Shown piece by piece: positions 1-13,900 of a stretch of DNA of 64,000 nucleotides; position 1 is the first letter of the stretch; the number at the start of each line of letters is the position of its first letter. The notes beneath the pieces are model-generated. The model worked only from the letters and a program-made list of their open reading frames with translations. It had not been told where the DNA came from and searched no databases. The stretch lies in NCBI GenBank assembly GCA_033782935.1, contig JAWQEG010000710.1, positions 6,510,001 through 6,574,000 on the forward strand, read 5' to 3'. A program made the translations under genes and the position numbers. Origin of the DNA: Petrolisthes cinctipes. Taxonomy: Eukaryota > Arthropoda > Malacostraca > Decapoda > Porcellanidae.

Positions 1-894
1 AGAAGCGATCTGTACATGCCTACTCCGTGTTAGAGTATTTTCACAATACAGGCACAAAACATGCTTAAAATCGATATTTGGGCGCCCAAAGTCGATATGT
101 GCATGCATCTTCTGTACCCGTTTATATCTCTAATTCAGGCTCAAAGCTCCCGAAAATTCGATATTTTTGGGTCCCAGAAGCGATCTGTACATGCCTACTC
201 CGATTAAGAGTATTTTCAAAATATAGGCCCAAAACATGCTAAAAATTGATATTTTGTTTGCCCGAAGTCGATATGTGCTTGCATCCTCATTACCCGTTTA
301 TATCTCAAATTCAGGCTTAAAACACCCGAAAATTAGATATTTTTTGGTCCCAGAAGTGATCTGTACATGCCTACTCCTTGCTAGAATGTTTTCAAAATAC
401 AGACCCAAAACACGCTCAAAATCGATATTTTAGGTGCAAAAAGTCGATATGTGCATGCATCTTCAGTACCCGTTTATATCTCAAATTCAGGCTCAAATCA
501 CCCGAAAATTCGATATTTTTGGGTCCCAGAAGATATCTGTACATGCCTACTACGTTTAAGAGTATTTTCAAAATATAGGCCCAAAACATGCTAAAAATCG
601 ATATTTTGGGTGCCCAAAGTCGATATGTGCATGCATCTTCTGTACCCGTAAATATCTCAAATTCAGGCTCAAAACACCTGAAAATTCGATATTTTTGGGT
701 CACAGAAGCGATCTGTACATGCCTACTCCGTTTAAGAGTATTTTCAAAATATAGGCCCAAAACAGGCTAAAAATTGATATTTTGTTTGCCCGAAGTCGAT
801 ATGTGCTTGAATCCTCATTACCCGTTTATATCTCAAATTCAGGCTTAAAACACCCGAAAATTAGATATTTTTTGGTCCCAGAAGTGATCTGTAC

Positions 895-3534
895 ATGCCT
901 ACTCCTTGCTAGAATGTTTCCAAGAGATAGACCAAAACATGCTTAAAATCGATATTTTAGGTGCCCAAAGTCGATGTGTGCATGCATCTTCTGTACCCGT
1001 AAATATCTCAAATTCAGGCTCAAAACACCTGAAAATTCGATATTTTTGGGTCCCAGAAGCGATCTGTACATGCCTACTCCGTTTAAGAGTATTTTCAAAA
1101 TATAGGCCCAAAACATGCTAAAAATTGATATTTTGTTTGCCTGAAGTCGATATGTGCTTGCATCCTCATTACCCGTTTATATCTCAAATTAAGGCTCAAA
1201 GCACCCGAAAATTCGATATTTATGGGTCCCTGAAGCGATCTGTACATGCCTACTCCTTGCTAGAACGTTTTGAAGATACAGACCCAAAACTTGCTCAAAA
1301 TCGATATTCTAGGTGCAAAAACTCGATATTTGCATGCATCTTCAGTACCCGTTTATATCTCAAATTCAGACTCAAAACACCCGAAAATACGATATTTTTG
1401 GGTCCCAGAAGTGATCTGTACATGCCTAGTCCGTGTTAGAGTATTTTCAAAATACAGGCCCGAAACATGCTGAAAATCGATATATTAGGTGCCCAAAGTC
1501 AATATGTGTATGTGTCTTCTGTACCCGTTTATATCTCAAATTCAGGCTCAAAACTCCCGAAAATTCGATTTTTTTGTGTCCCAGAAGCGATCTGTACATG
1601 CCTACTCCGTGTTAGAGTATTTTCACAATACAGGCACAAAACATGCTTAAAATCGATATTTGGGCGCCCAAAGTCGATATGTGCATGCATCTTCTGTACC
1701 CGTTTATATCTCTAATTCAGGCTCAAAGCTCCCGAAAATTCGATATTTTTGGGTCCCAAAAGCGATCTGTACATGCCTACTCCGTGTTAGAGTATTTTCA
1801 CAATACAGGCACAAAACATGCTTAAAATCGATATTTGGGCGCCCAAAGTCGATATGTGCATGCATCTTCTGTACCCGTTTATATCTGTAATTCAGGCTCA
1901 AAGCTCCCGAAAATTCGATATTTATGGGTCCCTGAAGCGATCTGTACATGCCTACTCCTTGCTACAACGTTTTGAAGATACAGACCCAAAACTTGCTCAA
2001 AATCGATATTCTAGGTGCAAAAACTCGATATTTGCATGCATCTTCAGTACCCGTTTATATCTCAAATTCAGGCTCACAACAACCGAAATTTCGATATTTT
2101 TGTGTCGCAGAAGCGATCTGTACATGCCTACTCCGTTATAGAGTTTTTTCAAAATACAGGCCTATGACATGCTAAAAATCTATATTTTTGGTGCCCAAAG
2201 TCGATATGTGCATGCATCTTCTGTACCCGTTTATATCTCAAATTCAGGATCAAAACACCATAAAATTCGATATTTTTGGGTCCCTGAAGCGATCTGCACA
2301 TGTCTACTCCGTGTTAGAGTATTTTCACAATACAGGCCCAAAACATGCTCAAAATTGATATTTTGTTTGCCCAAAGTCGATATGTGCATGCATCTTCAGT
2401 ACCCGTTTATATCTCAAATTTAGGCTCACAACAACCGAAATTTCGATATTTTTGTGTCGCAGAAGCGATCTGTACATGCCTACTCCGTTATAGAGTATTT
2501 TCAAAATACAGGCCCATGACATGCTAAAATCTATATTTTGGGTGCCCAAAGTCGATATGTGTATGCATCTTCTGTACCCGTTTATATCTCAAATTCAGGT
2601 TTAAAACACCCGAAAATTAGATATTTTTTGGTCCCAGAAGCGATCTGTACATGCCTACTCCTTGCTAGAATGTTTTCAAGATACAGAACAAATCATGCTC
2701 AAAATCGATATTTTAGGTGCAAAAAGTCGATATGTGCATGCATCTTCTGTACCCGTTTATATCTCAAATTCAGGCTCAAATCACCCAAAAATTCGATATT
2801 TATGGGTCCCTGAAGCAATCTGTACATGCCTACTCCGCGTTAGAGTATTTTCAAAATATAGGGTCAAAACATGCTAAAAATCGATATTTTGGGTGCCCAA
2901 AGTCAATATGTGTATGCATCTTCTGTAACCGTTTATATCCCAAATTCAGGCTCAAAACACCCGAAATTTCAATATTTTTGAGTTCCAGAAGCGATCTGTA
3001 CATGCTTACTCCTTGTTAAAGTATTTTCAAAATACAGGCCCAAAACATGCTGAAAATCGATATTTTGGGTGCCCAAAATCGATATGTGCATGCATCTTCT
3101 GTACCCGTTTATATCTCAAATTCAGGCTTAAAACACCTGAAAATCCGATATTTTTGTGTCCCAGAAGCGATCTGTACATGCCTACTCCGTGTTAGAGTAT
3201 TTTCACAATCCAGGCCCAAAACATGCTCAAAATCGATATTTTGGGTGCAAAAAGTAGATATGTGCCTGTATCTTCTGTACCCGTAAATATCTCAAATTCA
3301 GGCTCAAAACACCTGAAAATTCGATATTTTTGGGTCCCAGAAGCGATCTGTACATGCCTACTCCGTTTAAGAGTATTTTCAAAATATAGGCCCAAAACAT
3401 GCTAAAAATTGATATTTTGTTTGCCCGAAGTCGATATGTGCTTGCATCCTCATTACCCGTTTATATCTCAAATTCAGGCTTAAAACACCCGAAAATTAGA
3501 TATTTTTTGGTCCCAGAAGTGATCTGTACATGCC
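895..3534 (+). repeat. Partial HOR copy U0 (about 15 monomers, period 2634-2635 bp)
   Basis: The stretch from about 640 to 1360 matches about 3275 to 3994 at an offset of 2635, or 2634 to the right of a one-base deletion at 3534. Shared marks are the GAATGTTTCCAAGAGATAG tail and the subfamily c, a, c, g monomer order. U0 has CATGCCTACTCC where copies U1 to U4 have CATGCCAATCC, so U0 split off before that deletion. The interior (about 1400-3200) is a different set of monomers, so this is only a partial relative of the copies to its right. Confidence 0.65.
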
Positions 3535-5857
3535 AATCCTTGCTAGAATGTTTCCAAGAGATAGACCAAAACATGCTTAAAATCGATATTTTAGGTGCCC
3601 AAAGTCGATGTGTGCATGCATCTTCTGTACCCGTAAATATCTCAAATTCAGGCTCAAAACACCTGAAAATTCGATATTTTTGGGTCCCAGAAGCGATCTG
3701 TACATGCCTACTCCGTTTAAGAGTATTTTCAAAATATAGGCCCAAAACATGCTAAAAATTGATATTTTGTTTGCCCGAAGTCGATATGTGCTTGCATCCT
3801 CATTACCCGTTTATATCTCAAATTAAGGCTCAAAGCACACGAAAATTCGATATTTATGGGTCCCTAAAGCGATCTGTACATGCCTACTCCTTGCTAGAAC
3901 GTTTTGAAGATACAGACCCAAAACTTGCTCAAAATCGATATTCTAGGTGCAAAAACTCGATATTTGCATGCATCTTCAGTACCCGTATATATCTCAAATT
4001 CAGGCTCACAACAACCGAAATTTCGATATTTTTGTGTCGCAGAATCGATCTGTTCATGCCTACTCCGTTATAGAGTATTTTCAAAATACAGGCCCATGAC
4101 ATGCTAAAAATCGATATTTTGGGTGCCCAAAGTCGATATGTGCATGCATCTTCTGTACCCGTTTATATCTCAAATTCAGGCTCAAAACACCATAAAATTC
4201 GATATTTTTGGGTCCCAGAAGCGATCTGCACATGTCTACTCCGTGTTAGAGTATTTTCACAATACAGGCCCAAAACATGCTCAAAATCGATATTTTGGGT
4301 GCCCAAAGTCGATATGTGCATGCATCTTCTGTACCCGTTTATATCTCAAATTCAGGCTCAAAACACCTAAAAATTCGATATTTTTGGGTCCCAGAAGCGA
4401 TCGGTACATGCCTACTCCGTTTAAGAGTATTTTCAAAATATAGGCTAAAACATGCTAAAAATTGATATTTTGTTTGCCCGAAGTCGATATGTGCTTGCAT
4501 CTTCATTACCCGTTTATATCTCAAATTCAGGCTTAAAACACCCGAAAATTAAATATTTTTTGGTCCCAAAAGCGATCTGTACATGCCTACTCCTTGCTAG
4601 AATATTTTCAAAATACAGACCAAAACATGCTCAAAATCGATATTTTAGGTGCAAAAAGTCGATATGTGCATGAATCTTCTGTACCTGTTTATATCTCAAA
4701 TTCACGCTCAAAACACCCGAAATTTCGATATTCTTGGGCCCCAGAAGCGATCTGTACATGCCTACTGCTTGCTAGAATGTTTTCAAGATACAGGCCCAAA
4801 ACATGCTGAAAATCGATATTTTGGGTGCCCAAAGTCGATATGTGCATTCATCTTCTGTACCCGTTTATATCTCAAAATCAGGCTCAAAACACCGGAAAAT
4901 CCGATATTTTTCGGTCCCAGAAGTGATCTGCACATGCCTACTCCGTTTTAGAGTATTTTCACAATACAGGCCCAAAACAGGCTTAAAATCGATATTTTGG
5001 GTGCCCAAAGTCGATATGTGCATGCAATTTCTGTACCCGTTTATATCTCAAATTCAGGCTTAAAACACCTGAAAATTCGATATTTTTGGGTTCCAGAAGC
5101 GATCTGTACATGCCTACTCCATGTTAGAGTATTTTCAAAATATAGGCCCAAAACATGCAAAAAATCGATATATTGGGTGCCCAAAGTCGATATGTGCATG
5201 CATCTTCTGTACCCATTTCTATCTCAAATTCAGGCTCAAAACTCCCGAAAATTAGATATTTTTGGGTCCCAGAAGCGATCTGTACATGCATACTCCCTCT
5301 TAGAATGTTTTCAAGAAACAGACCCAAAACATGCTCAAAATCGGTATTTTAGGTGCAAAAAGTCGATATGTGCATGCATCTTCTGTACCCGTTTATATCT
5401 CAAATTCAGATTCAAAACACCCGAAAATTCGATATTTTTGTGTCCCAGAAGCAATCTGTACATGCCTACTCCGTGTTAGAGTATTTTCAAAATATAGGCC
5501 CATGACATGCTAAAAATCGATATTTTGGGTGCCCAAAGTCGATATGTGCATGCATCTTCTGTACCCGTTTATATCTCAAATTCAGGCTCAAAGCACCCGA
5601 AAATTCGATATTTATGGGTCCCTGAAGCGATCTGTACATGCCTACTCCTTGCTAGAACGTTTTGAAGATACAGACCCAAAACTTGCTCAAAATCGATATT
5701 CTAGGTTCAAAACTCGATATTTGCATGCATCTTCAGTACCCGTATATATCTCAAATTCAGGCTCACAACAACCGAAATTTCGATATTTTTGTGTCGCAGA
5801 AGCGATCTGTACATGCCTACTCCGTTATAGAGTATTTTCAAAATACAGGCCCAAGAC

Positions 5858-6033
5858 ATGCTAAAAATCGATATTTTGGGTGCCCAAAGTCGATATGTGC
5901 ATGCATCTTCTGTACCCGTTTATATCTCAAATTCAGGCTCAAAACACCTTAAAATTCGATATTTTTGGGTCCCAGAAGCGATCTGTACATGCCTACTCCG
6001 TTTAAGAGTATTTTCAAAATATAGGCCCAAAAC
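5858..6033 (+). repeat. Monomer subfamily a exemplar (GGGTGCCCAAAGTCG)
   Basis: This is the commonest H1 core, TTTTGGGTGCCCAAAGTCGATATG, read here as TTTTGGGTGCCC followed by AAAGTCGATATG. The 14-bp TTTGGGTGCCCAAA is palindromic apart from its central TG. The unit is 176 bp. Subfamily a occurs in every domain of the window and is the likely parent of the perfect-palindrome variant f. Confidence 0.85.
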
Positions 6034-6208
6034 ATGCTAAAAATTGATATTTTGTTTGCCCGAAGTCGATATGTGCTTGCATCCTCATTACCCGTTTATA
6101 TCTCAAATTCAGGCTTAAAACACCCGAAAATTAGATATTTTTTTTTCCCAGAAGCGATCTGTACATGCCTACTCCTTGCTAGAATGTTTTCAAAATACAG
6201 ACCAAAAC
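6034..6208 (+). repeat. Monomer subfamily c exemplar (TTTTGTTTGCCCGAAG)
   Basis: Its H1 core reads ATTGATATTTTGTTTGCCC and then GAAGTCGATATG, followed by the diagnostic TGCTTGCATCCTCATTACCCG. H2 often has ATTAGATATTTTTTGGTCCC. The exemplar is 175 bp because the following junction reads ACAGACCAAAAC with one C missing. This subfamily marks HOR position well: it recurs at 3399, 6034, 6737, 13415, 13942, 14645, 19215, 19918, 27659, 35635 and elsewhere. Confidence 0.85.
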
Positions 6209-8631
6209 ATGCTCAAAATCGATATTTTAGGTGCAAAAAGTCGATATGTGTATGAATTTTCTGTACCCGTTTATATATCAAATTCACGCTCAAAAAACCC
6301 GAAAATTCGATATTCTTGGGCCCCAGAAGCGATCTGTACATGCCTACTGCTTGCTAGAATGTTTTCAAGATACAGGCCCAAAACATGCTGAAAATCGATA
6401 TTTTGGGTGCCCAAAGTCGATATGTGCATGCATCTTCTGTACCCGTTTATATCTCAAATTCAGGCTCAAAAAATCCGAAAATCCGATATTTTTGGGTCCC
6501 AGAAGTGATCTGCACATGCCTACTCCGTTTTAGAGTATTTTCACAATACAGGCCCAAGACATGCTAAAAATCGATATTTTGGGTGCCCAAAGTCGATATG
6601 TGCATGCAATTTCTGTACCCGTTTATATCTCAAATTCAGGCTTAAAACACATGAAAATTCGATATTTTTGGGTTCCAGAAGCGATCTGTACATGCCTACT
6701 CCGTGTTAGATTATTTTTAAAATATAGGACCAAAACATGCTAAAAATTGATATTTTGTTTGCCCGAAGTCGATATGTGCTTGCATCCTCATTACCCGTTT
6801 ATATCTCAAATTCAGGCTTAAAACACCCGAAAATTAGATATTTTTTGGTCCCAGAAGCGATCTGTACATGCCTACTCCTTGCTAGAATGTTTTCAAAATA
6901 CAGACCAAAACATGCTCAAAATCGATATTTTAGGTGCAAAAAGTCGATATGTGCATGAATCTTCTGTACCCGTTTATATCTCAAATTCACGCTCAAAAAA
7001 CCCGAAAATTCGATATTCTTGGGCCCCAGAAGCGATCTGTACATGCCTACTGCTTGCTAGAATGTTTTCAAGATACAGGCCCAAAACATGCTGAAAATCG
7101 ATATTTTGGGTGCCCAAAGTCGATATGTGCATTCATCTTCTGTACCCGTTTATATCTCAAATTCAGGCTCAAAAAATCCGAAAATCCGATATTTTTGGGT
7201 CCCAGAAGTGATCTGCACATGCCTACTCCGTTTTAGAGTATTTTTACAATACAGGCCCAAAACAGGCTGAAAATCGATATTTTGGGTGCCCAAAGTCGAT
7301 ATGTGCATGCAATTTCTGTACCCGTTTATATCTCAAATTCAGGCTTAAAACACATGAAAATTCGATATTTTTGGGTTCCAGAAGCGATCTGTACATGCCT
7401 ACTCCGTGTTAGAGTATTTTAAAAATATAGGCCCAAAACATGCTAAAAAACGATATTTTAGGTGTCGAAAGTCGAAATGTGCATGCATCTTCTGTACCCG
7501 TTTATAACTCAAATTCACGCTCAAAACACCCGAAAATTCGATATTTTTGGGTCCCAGAAGCGATCTGTGCATGCCGACTCCGTGTTAGAGTATTTTCACA
7601 ATAAAGGCCCAAAACAAGCTCAAAATCGATATCTTGGGTGCCCAAATGCGATATGTGCATGCATCTTCTGTACCCGTTTATATCTCAGAATCTGGCTCAA
7701 TGCCCCCGAAAATTCGATATTTTTTGGTCCCAGAAGCGATCTGTACATGCCTACTCCTTGCTAGAATGTTTTCAAGATACAGACACAAAACACGCTCAAA
7801 ATCGATATTTTAGGTGCAAAAAGTCGATATATGCATGCATCTTCTGTACCCGTTTATATCTCAAATTTAGACTCAAAACCCCCGAAAATTCGATATTTTT
7901 GGGTCTGAGGAGCGATCTGTACATGCCTACTCCTTGTTAGAGTATTTTCACAATACAGTCCCAAAACATGCTCAAAATCGATATTTTGGGTGCCCAAAGT
8001 CGATATGTGAATGCATCTTCTGTAAACGTTTATATCTCAAATTAAGACTCAAAACACCCGAAAATTCGATATTTTTGTGTCCCAGAAGCAATCTGTACAT
8101 GCCTACTCCGTGTTAGAGTATTTTTAAGAAACAGACCCAAAACATACTCAAAATCGATATTTTAGGTGCAAAAAGTCGATATGTGCATACATCTTCTTTA
8201 CCCGTTTATATCTCAAATTAAGACTCAAAACACCCGAAAATTCGATATTTTTGTGTCCCAGAAGCAATCTGTACATGCCTACTCCGTGTTAGAGTATTTT
8301 CAAAATATAAGCCCAAAACATGCTGAAAATCGATATTTTGGGTGCCCAAAGTCCATATGTGCATGCATTTTCTGTACCCGTTTATATCTCAAATTTAGGC
8401 TCAAAACACCTGAAAATTCGATATTTTTGGGTCCCAGAAGCGATCTGTACATGCCTACTCCGTTTAAGAGTATTTTCAAAATATTGGCCCAAAACATGCT
8501 AAAAATTGATATTTTGTTTGCCCGAAGTCGATATGTGCTTGCATCCTCATTACCCGTTTATATCTCAAATTCAGGCTTAAAACACCCGAAAATTAGATAT
8601 TTTTTGGTCCCAGAAGTGATCTGTACATGCC

Positions 8632-10915
8632 AATCCTTGCTAGAATGTTTCCAAGAGATAGACCAAAACATGCTTAAAATCGATATTTTAGGTGCCCAAA
8701 GTCGATGTGTGCATGCATCTTCTGTACCCGTAAATATCTCAAATTCAGGCTCAAAACACCTGAAAATTCGATATTTTTGGGTCCCAGAAGCGATCTGTAC
8801 ATGCCTACTCCGTTTAAGAGTATTTTCAAAATATAGGCCCAAAACATGCTAAAAATTGATATTTTGTTTGCCCGAAGTCGATATGTGCTTGCATCCTCAT
8901 TACCCGTTTATATCTCAAATTAAGGCTCAAAGCACACGAAAATTCGATATTTATGGGTCCCTAAAGCGATCTGTACATGCCTACTCCTTGCTAGAACGTT
9001 TTGAAGATACAGACCCAAAACTTGCTCAAAATCGATATTCTAGGTGCAAAAACTCGATATTTGCATGCATCTTCAGTACCCGTATATATCTCAAATTCAG
9101 GCTCACAACAACCGAAATTTCGATATTTTTGTGTCGCAGAATCGATCTGTTCATGCCTACTCCGTTATAGAGTATTTTCAAAATACAGGCCCATGACATG
9201 CTAAAAATCGATATTTTGGGTGCCCAAAGTCGATGTGTGCATGCATCTTCTGTACCCGTAAATATCTCAAATTCAGGCTCAAAACACCATAAAATTCGAT
9301 ATTTTTGGGTCCCAGAAGTGATCTGCACATGTCTACTCCGTGTTAGAGTATTTTCACAATACAGGCCCAAAACATGCTCAAAATCGATATTTTGGGTGCC
9401 CAAAGTCGATATGTGCATGCATCTTCTGTACCCGTTTATATCTCAAATTCAGGCTCAAAACACCTAAAAATTCGATATTTTTGGGTCCCAGAAGCGATCG
9501 GTACATGCCTACTCCGTTTAAGAGTATTTTCAAAATATAGGCTAAAACATGCTAAAAATTGATATTTTGTTTGCCCGAAGTCGATATGTGCTTGCATCTT
9601 CATTACCCGTTTATATCTCAAATTCAGGCTTAAAACACCCGAAAATTAAATATTTTTTGGTCCCAAAAGCGATCTGTACATGCCTACTCCTTGCTAGAAT
9701 ATTTTCAAAATACAGACCAAAACATGTTCAAAATCGATATTTTAGGTGCAAAAAGTCGATATGTGCATGAATCTTCTGTACCTGTTTATATCTCAAATTC
9801 ACGCTCAAAACACCCGAAATTTCGATATTCTTGGGCCCCAGAAGCGATCTGTGCATGCCGACTCCGTGTTAGAGTATTTTCACAATAAAGGCCCAAAACA
9901 AGCTCAAAATCGATATCTTGGGTGCCCAAATGCGATATGTGCATGCATCTTCTGTACCCGTTTATATCTCAGAATCTGGCTCAATGCCCCCGAAAATTCG
10001 ATATTTTTTGGTCCCAGAAGCGATCTGTACATGCCTACTCCTTGCTAGAATGTTTTCAAGATACAGACACAAAACACGCTCAAAATCGATATTTTAGGTG
10101 CAAAAAGTCGATATATGCATGCATCTTCTGTACCCGTTTATATCTCAAATTTAGACTCAAAACCCCCGAAAATTCGATATTTTTGGGTCTGAGGAGCGAT
10201 CTGTACATGCCTACTCCTTGTTAGAGTATTTTCACAATACAGTCCCAAAACATGCTCAAAATCGATATTTTGGGTGCCCAAAGTCGATATGTGAATGCAT
10301 CTTCTGTAAACGTTTATATCTCAAATTAAGACTCAAAACACCCGAAAATTCGATATTTTTGTGTCCCAGAAGCAATCTGTACATGCCTACTCCGTGTTAG
10401 AGTATTTTTAAGAAACAGACCCAAAACATACTCAAAATCGATATTTTAGGTGCAAAAAGTCGATATGTGCATACATCTTCTTTACCCGTTTATATCTCAA
10501 ATTAAGACTCAAAACACCCGAAAATTCGATATTTTTGTGTCCCAGAAGCAATCTGTACATGCCTACTCCGTGTTAGAGTATTTTCAAAATATAAGCCCAA
10601 AACATGCTGAAAATCGATATTTTGGGTGCCCAAAGTCCATATGTGCATGCATTTTCTGTACCCGTTTATATCTCAAATTTAGGCTCAAAACACCTGAAAA
10701 TTCGATATTTTTGGGTCCCAGAAGCGATCTGTACATGCCTACTCCGTTTAAGAGTATTTTCAAAATATTGGCCCAAAACATGCTAAAAATTGATATTTTG
10801 TTTGCCCGAAGTCGATATGTGCTTGCATCCTCATTACCCGTTTATATCTCAAATTCAGGCTTAAAACACCCGAAAATTAGATATTTTTTGGTCCCAGAAG
10901 TGATCTGTACATGCC
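8632..10915 (+). repeat. HOR copy U2 (2284 bp, 13 monomers; internal 16-monomer deletion)
   Basis: U2 is U1 minus exactly 2813 bp (16 monomers). Its left part matches U1 from 3535 to about 4755 and its right part matches U1 from about 7571 to 8631. The hybrid monomer at the join begins like U1 (TTCTTGGGCCCC) and continues like the monomer at 7560 (GTGCATGCCGACTCC). The breakpoint lies inside 15 bp common to both parents, CCAGAAGCGATCTGT at 9838-9852. This is what unequal crossing-over or intra-strand recombination between out-of-register monomers produces. Confidence 0.88.
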
Positions 10916-13900
10916 AATCCTTGCTAGAATGTTTCCAAGAGATAGACCAAAACATGCTTAAAATCGATATTTTAGGTGCCCAAAGTCGATGTGTGCATGC
11001 ATCTTCTGTACCCGTAAATATCTCAAATTCAGGCTCAAAACACCTGAAAATTCGATATTTTTGGGTCCCAGAAGCGATCTGTACATGCCTACTCCGTTTA
11101 AGAGTATTTTCAAAATATAGGCCCAAAACATGCTAAAAATTGATATTTTGTTTGCCCGAAGTCGATATGTGCTTGCATCCTCATTACCCGTTTATATCTC
11201 AAATTAAGGCTCAAAGCACACGAAAATTCGATATTTATGGGTCCCTAAAGCGATCTGTACATGCCTACTCCTTGCTAGAACGTTTTGAAGATACAGACCC
11301 AAAACTTGCTCAAAATCGATATTCTAGGTGCAAAAACTCGATATTTGCATGCATCTTCAGTACCCGTATATATCTCAAATTCAGGCTCACAACAACCGAA
11401 ATTTCGATATTTTTGTGTCGCAGAATCGATCTGTTCATGCCTACTCCGTTATAGAGTATTTTCAAAATACAGGCCCATGACATGCTAAAAATCGATATTT
11501 TGGGTGCCCAAAGTCGATGTGTGCATGCATCTTCTGTACCCGTAAATATCTCAAATTCAGGCTCAAAACACCATAAAATTCGATATTTTTGGGTCCCAGA
11601 AGTGATCTGCACATGTCTACTCCGTGTTAGAGTATTTTCACAATACAGGCCCAAAACATGCTCAAAATCGATATTTTGGGTGCCCAAAGTCGATATGTGC
11701 ATGCATCTTCTGTACCCGTTTATATCTCAAATTCAGGCTCAAAACACCTAAAAATTCGATATTTTTGGGTCCCAGAAGCGATCGGTACATGCCTACTCCG
11801 TTTAAGAGTATTTTCAAAATATAGGCTAAAACATGCTAAAAATTGATATTTTGTTTGCCCGAAGTCGATATGTGCTTGCATCTTCATTACCCGTTTATAT
11901 CTCAAATTCAGGCTTAAAACACCCGAAAATTAAATATTTTTTGGTCCCAAAAGCGATCTGTACATGCCTACTCCTTGCTAGAATATTTTCAAAATACAGA
12001 CCAAAACATGTTCAAAATCGATATTTTAGGTGCAAAAAGTCGATATGTGCATGAATCTTCTGTACCTGTTTATATCTCAAATTCACGCTCAAAACACCCG
12101 AAATTTCGATATTCTTGGGCCCCAGAAGCGATCTGTACATGCCTACTGCTTGCTAGAATGTTTTCAAGATACAGGCCCAAAACATGCTGAAAATCGATAT
12201 TTTGGGTGCCCAAAGTCGATATGTGCATGCATCTTCTGTACCCGCTTATATCTCAAAATCAGGCTCAAAACACCGGAAAATCCGATATTTTTGGGTCCCA
12301 GAAGTGATCTGCACATGCCTACTCCGTTTTAGAGTATTTTCACAATACAGGCCCAAAACAGGCTTAAAATCGATATTTTGGGTGCCCAAAGTCGATATGT
12401 GCATGCAATTTCTGTACCCGTTTATATCTCAAATTCAGGCTTAAAACACCTGAAAATTCGATATTTTTGGGTTCCAGAAGCGATCTGTACATGCCTACTC
12501 CATGTTAGAGTATTTTCAAAATATAGGCCCAAAACATGCAAAAAATCGATATATTGGGTGCCCAAAGTCGATATGTGCATGCATCTTCTGTACCCATTTC
12601 TATCTCAAATTCAGGCTCAAAACTCCCGAAAATTAGATATTTTTGGGTCCCAGAAGCGATCTGTACATGCATACACCCTCTTAGAATGTTTTCAAGAAAC
12701 AGACCCAAAACATGCTCAAAATCGGTATTTTAGGTGCAAAAAGTCGATATGTGCATGCATCTTCTGTACCCGTTTATATCTCAAATTCAGATTCAAAACA
12801 CCCGAAAATTCGATATTTTTGTGTCCCAGAAGCAATCTGTACATGCCTACTCCGTGTTAGAGTATTTTCAAAATATAGGCCCATGACATGCTAAAAATCG
12901 ATATTTTGGGTGCCCAAAGTCGATATGTGCATGCATCTTCTGTACCCGTTTATATCTCAAATTCAGGCTCAAAGCACCCGAAAATTCGATATTTATGGGT
13001 CCCTGAAGCTATCTGTACATGCCTACTCCTTGCTAGAACGTTTTGAAGATACAGACCCAAAACTTGCTCAAAATCGATATTCTAGGTTCAAAACTCGATA
13101 TTTGCATGCATCTTCAATACCCGTATATATCTCAAATTCAGGCTCACAACAACCGAAATTTCGATATTTTTGTGTCGCAGAAGCGATCTGTACATGCCTA
13201 CTCCGTTATAGAGTATTTTCAAAATACAGGCCCAAGACATGCTAAAAATCGATATTTTGGGTGCCCAAAGTCGATATGTGCATGCATCTTCTGTACCCGT
13301 TTATATCTCAAATTCAGGCTCAAAACACCTGAAAATTCGATATTTTTGGGTCCCAGAAGCGATCTGTACATGCCTACTCCGTTTAAGAGTATTTTCAAAA
13401 TATAGGCCCAAAACATGCTAAAAATTGATATTTTGTTTGCCCGAAGTCGATATGTGCTTGCATCCTCATTACCCGTTTATATCTCAAATTCAGGCTTAAA
13501 ACACCCGAAAATTAGATATTTTTTTTTCCCAGAAGCGATCTGTACATGCCTACTCCTTGCTAGAATGTTTTCAAAATACAGACCAAAACATGCTCAAAAT
13601 CGATATTTTAGGTGCAAAAAGTCGATATGTGCATGCATCTTCTGTACCCGTTTATATCTCAAATTCAGGCTCAAAAAATCCGAAAATCCGATATTTTTGG
13701 GTCCCAGAAGTGATCTGCACATGCCTACTCCGTTTTAGAGTATTTTCACAATACAGGCCCAAGACATGCTAAAAATCGATATTTTGGGTGCCCAAAGTCG
13801 ATATGTGCATGCAATTTCTGTACCCGTTTATATCTCAAATTCAGGCTTAAAACACATGAAAATTCGATATTTTTGGGTTCCAGAAGCGATCTGTACATGC

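Larger units (their letters stand above)
3535..8631 (+). repeat. HOR copy U1 (5097 bp, 29 monomers)
   Basis: The copy runs between two occurrences of the one-base-deleted word CATGCCAATCC, which lies at 3535, 8632, 10916 and 16716. Sequence at 3300-4750 matches 8397-9847 (offset 5097) almost base for base. It contains two rounds of the 703-bp four-monomer cycle (subfamilies c, b, a and a-variant) at 6034-6736 and 6737-7440. Compared with U3 it lacks one such cycle (net three monomers) plus one monomer near 8110. The very low divergence means that the copies are recent or kept alike by exchange. Confidence 0.85.
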
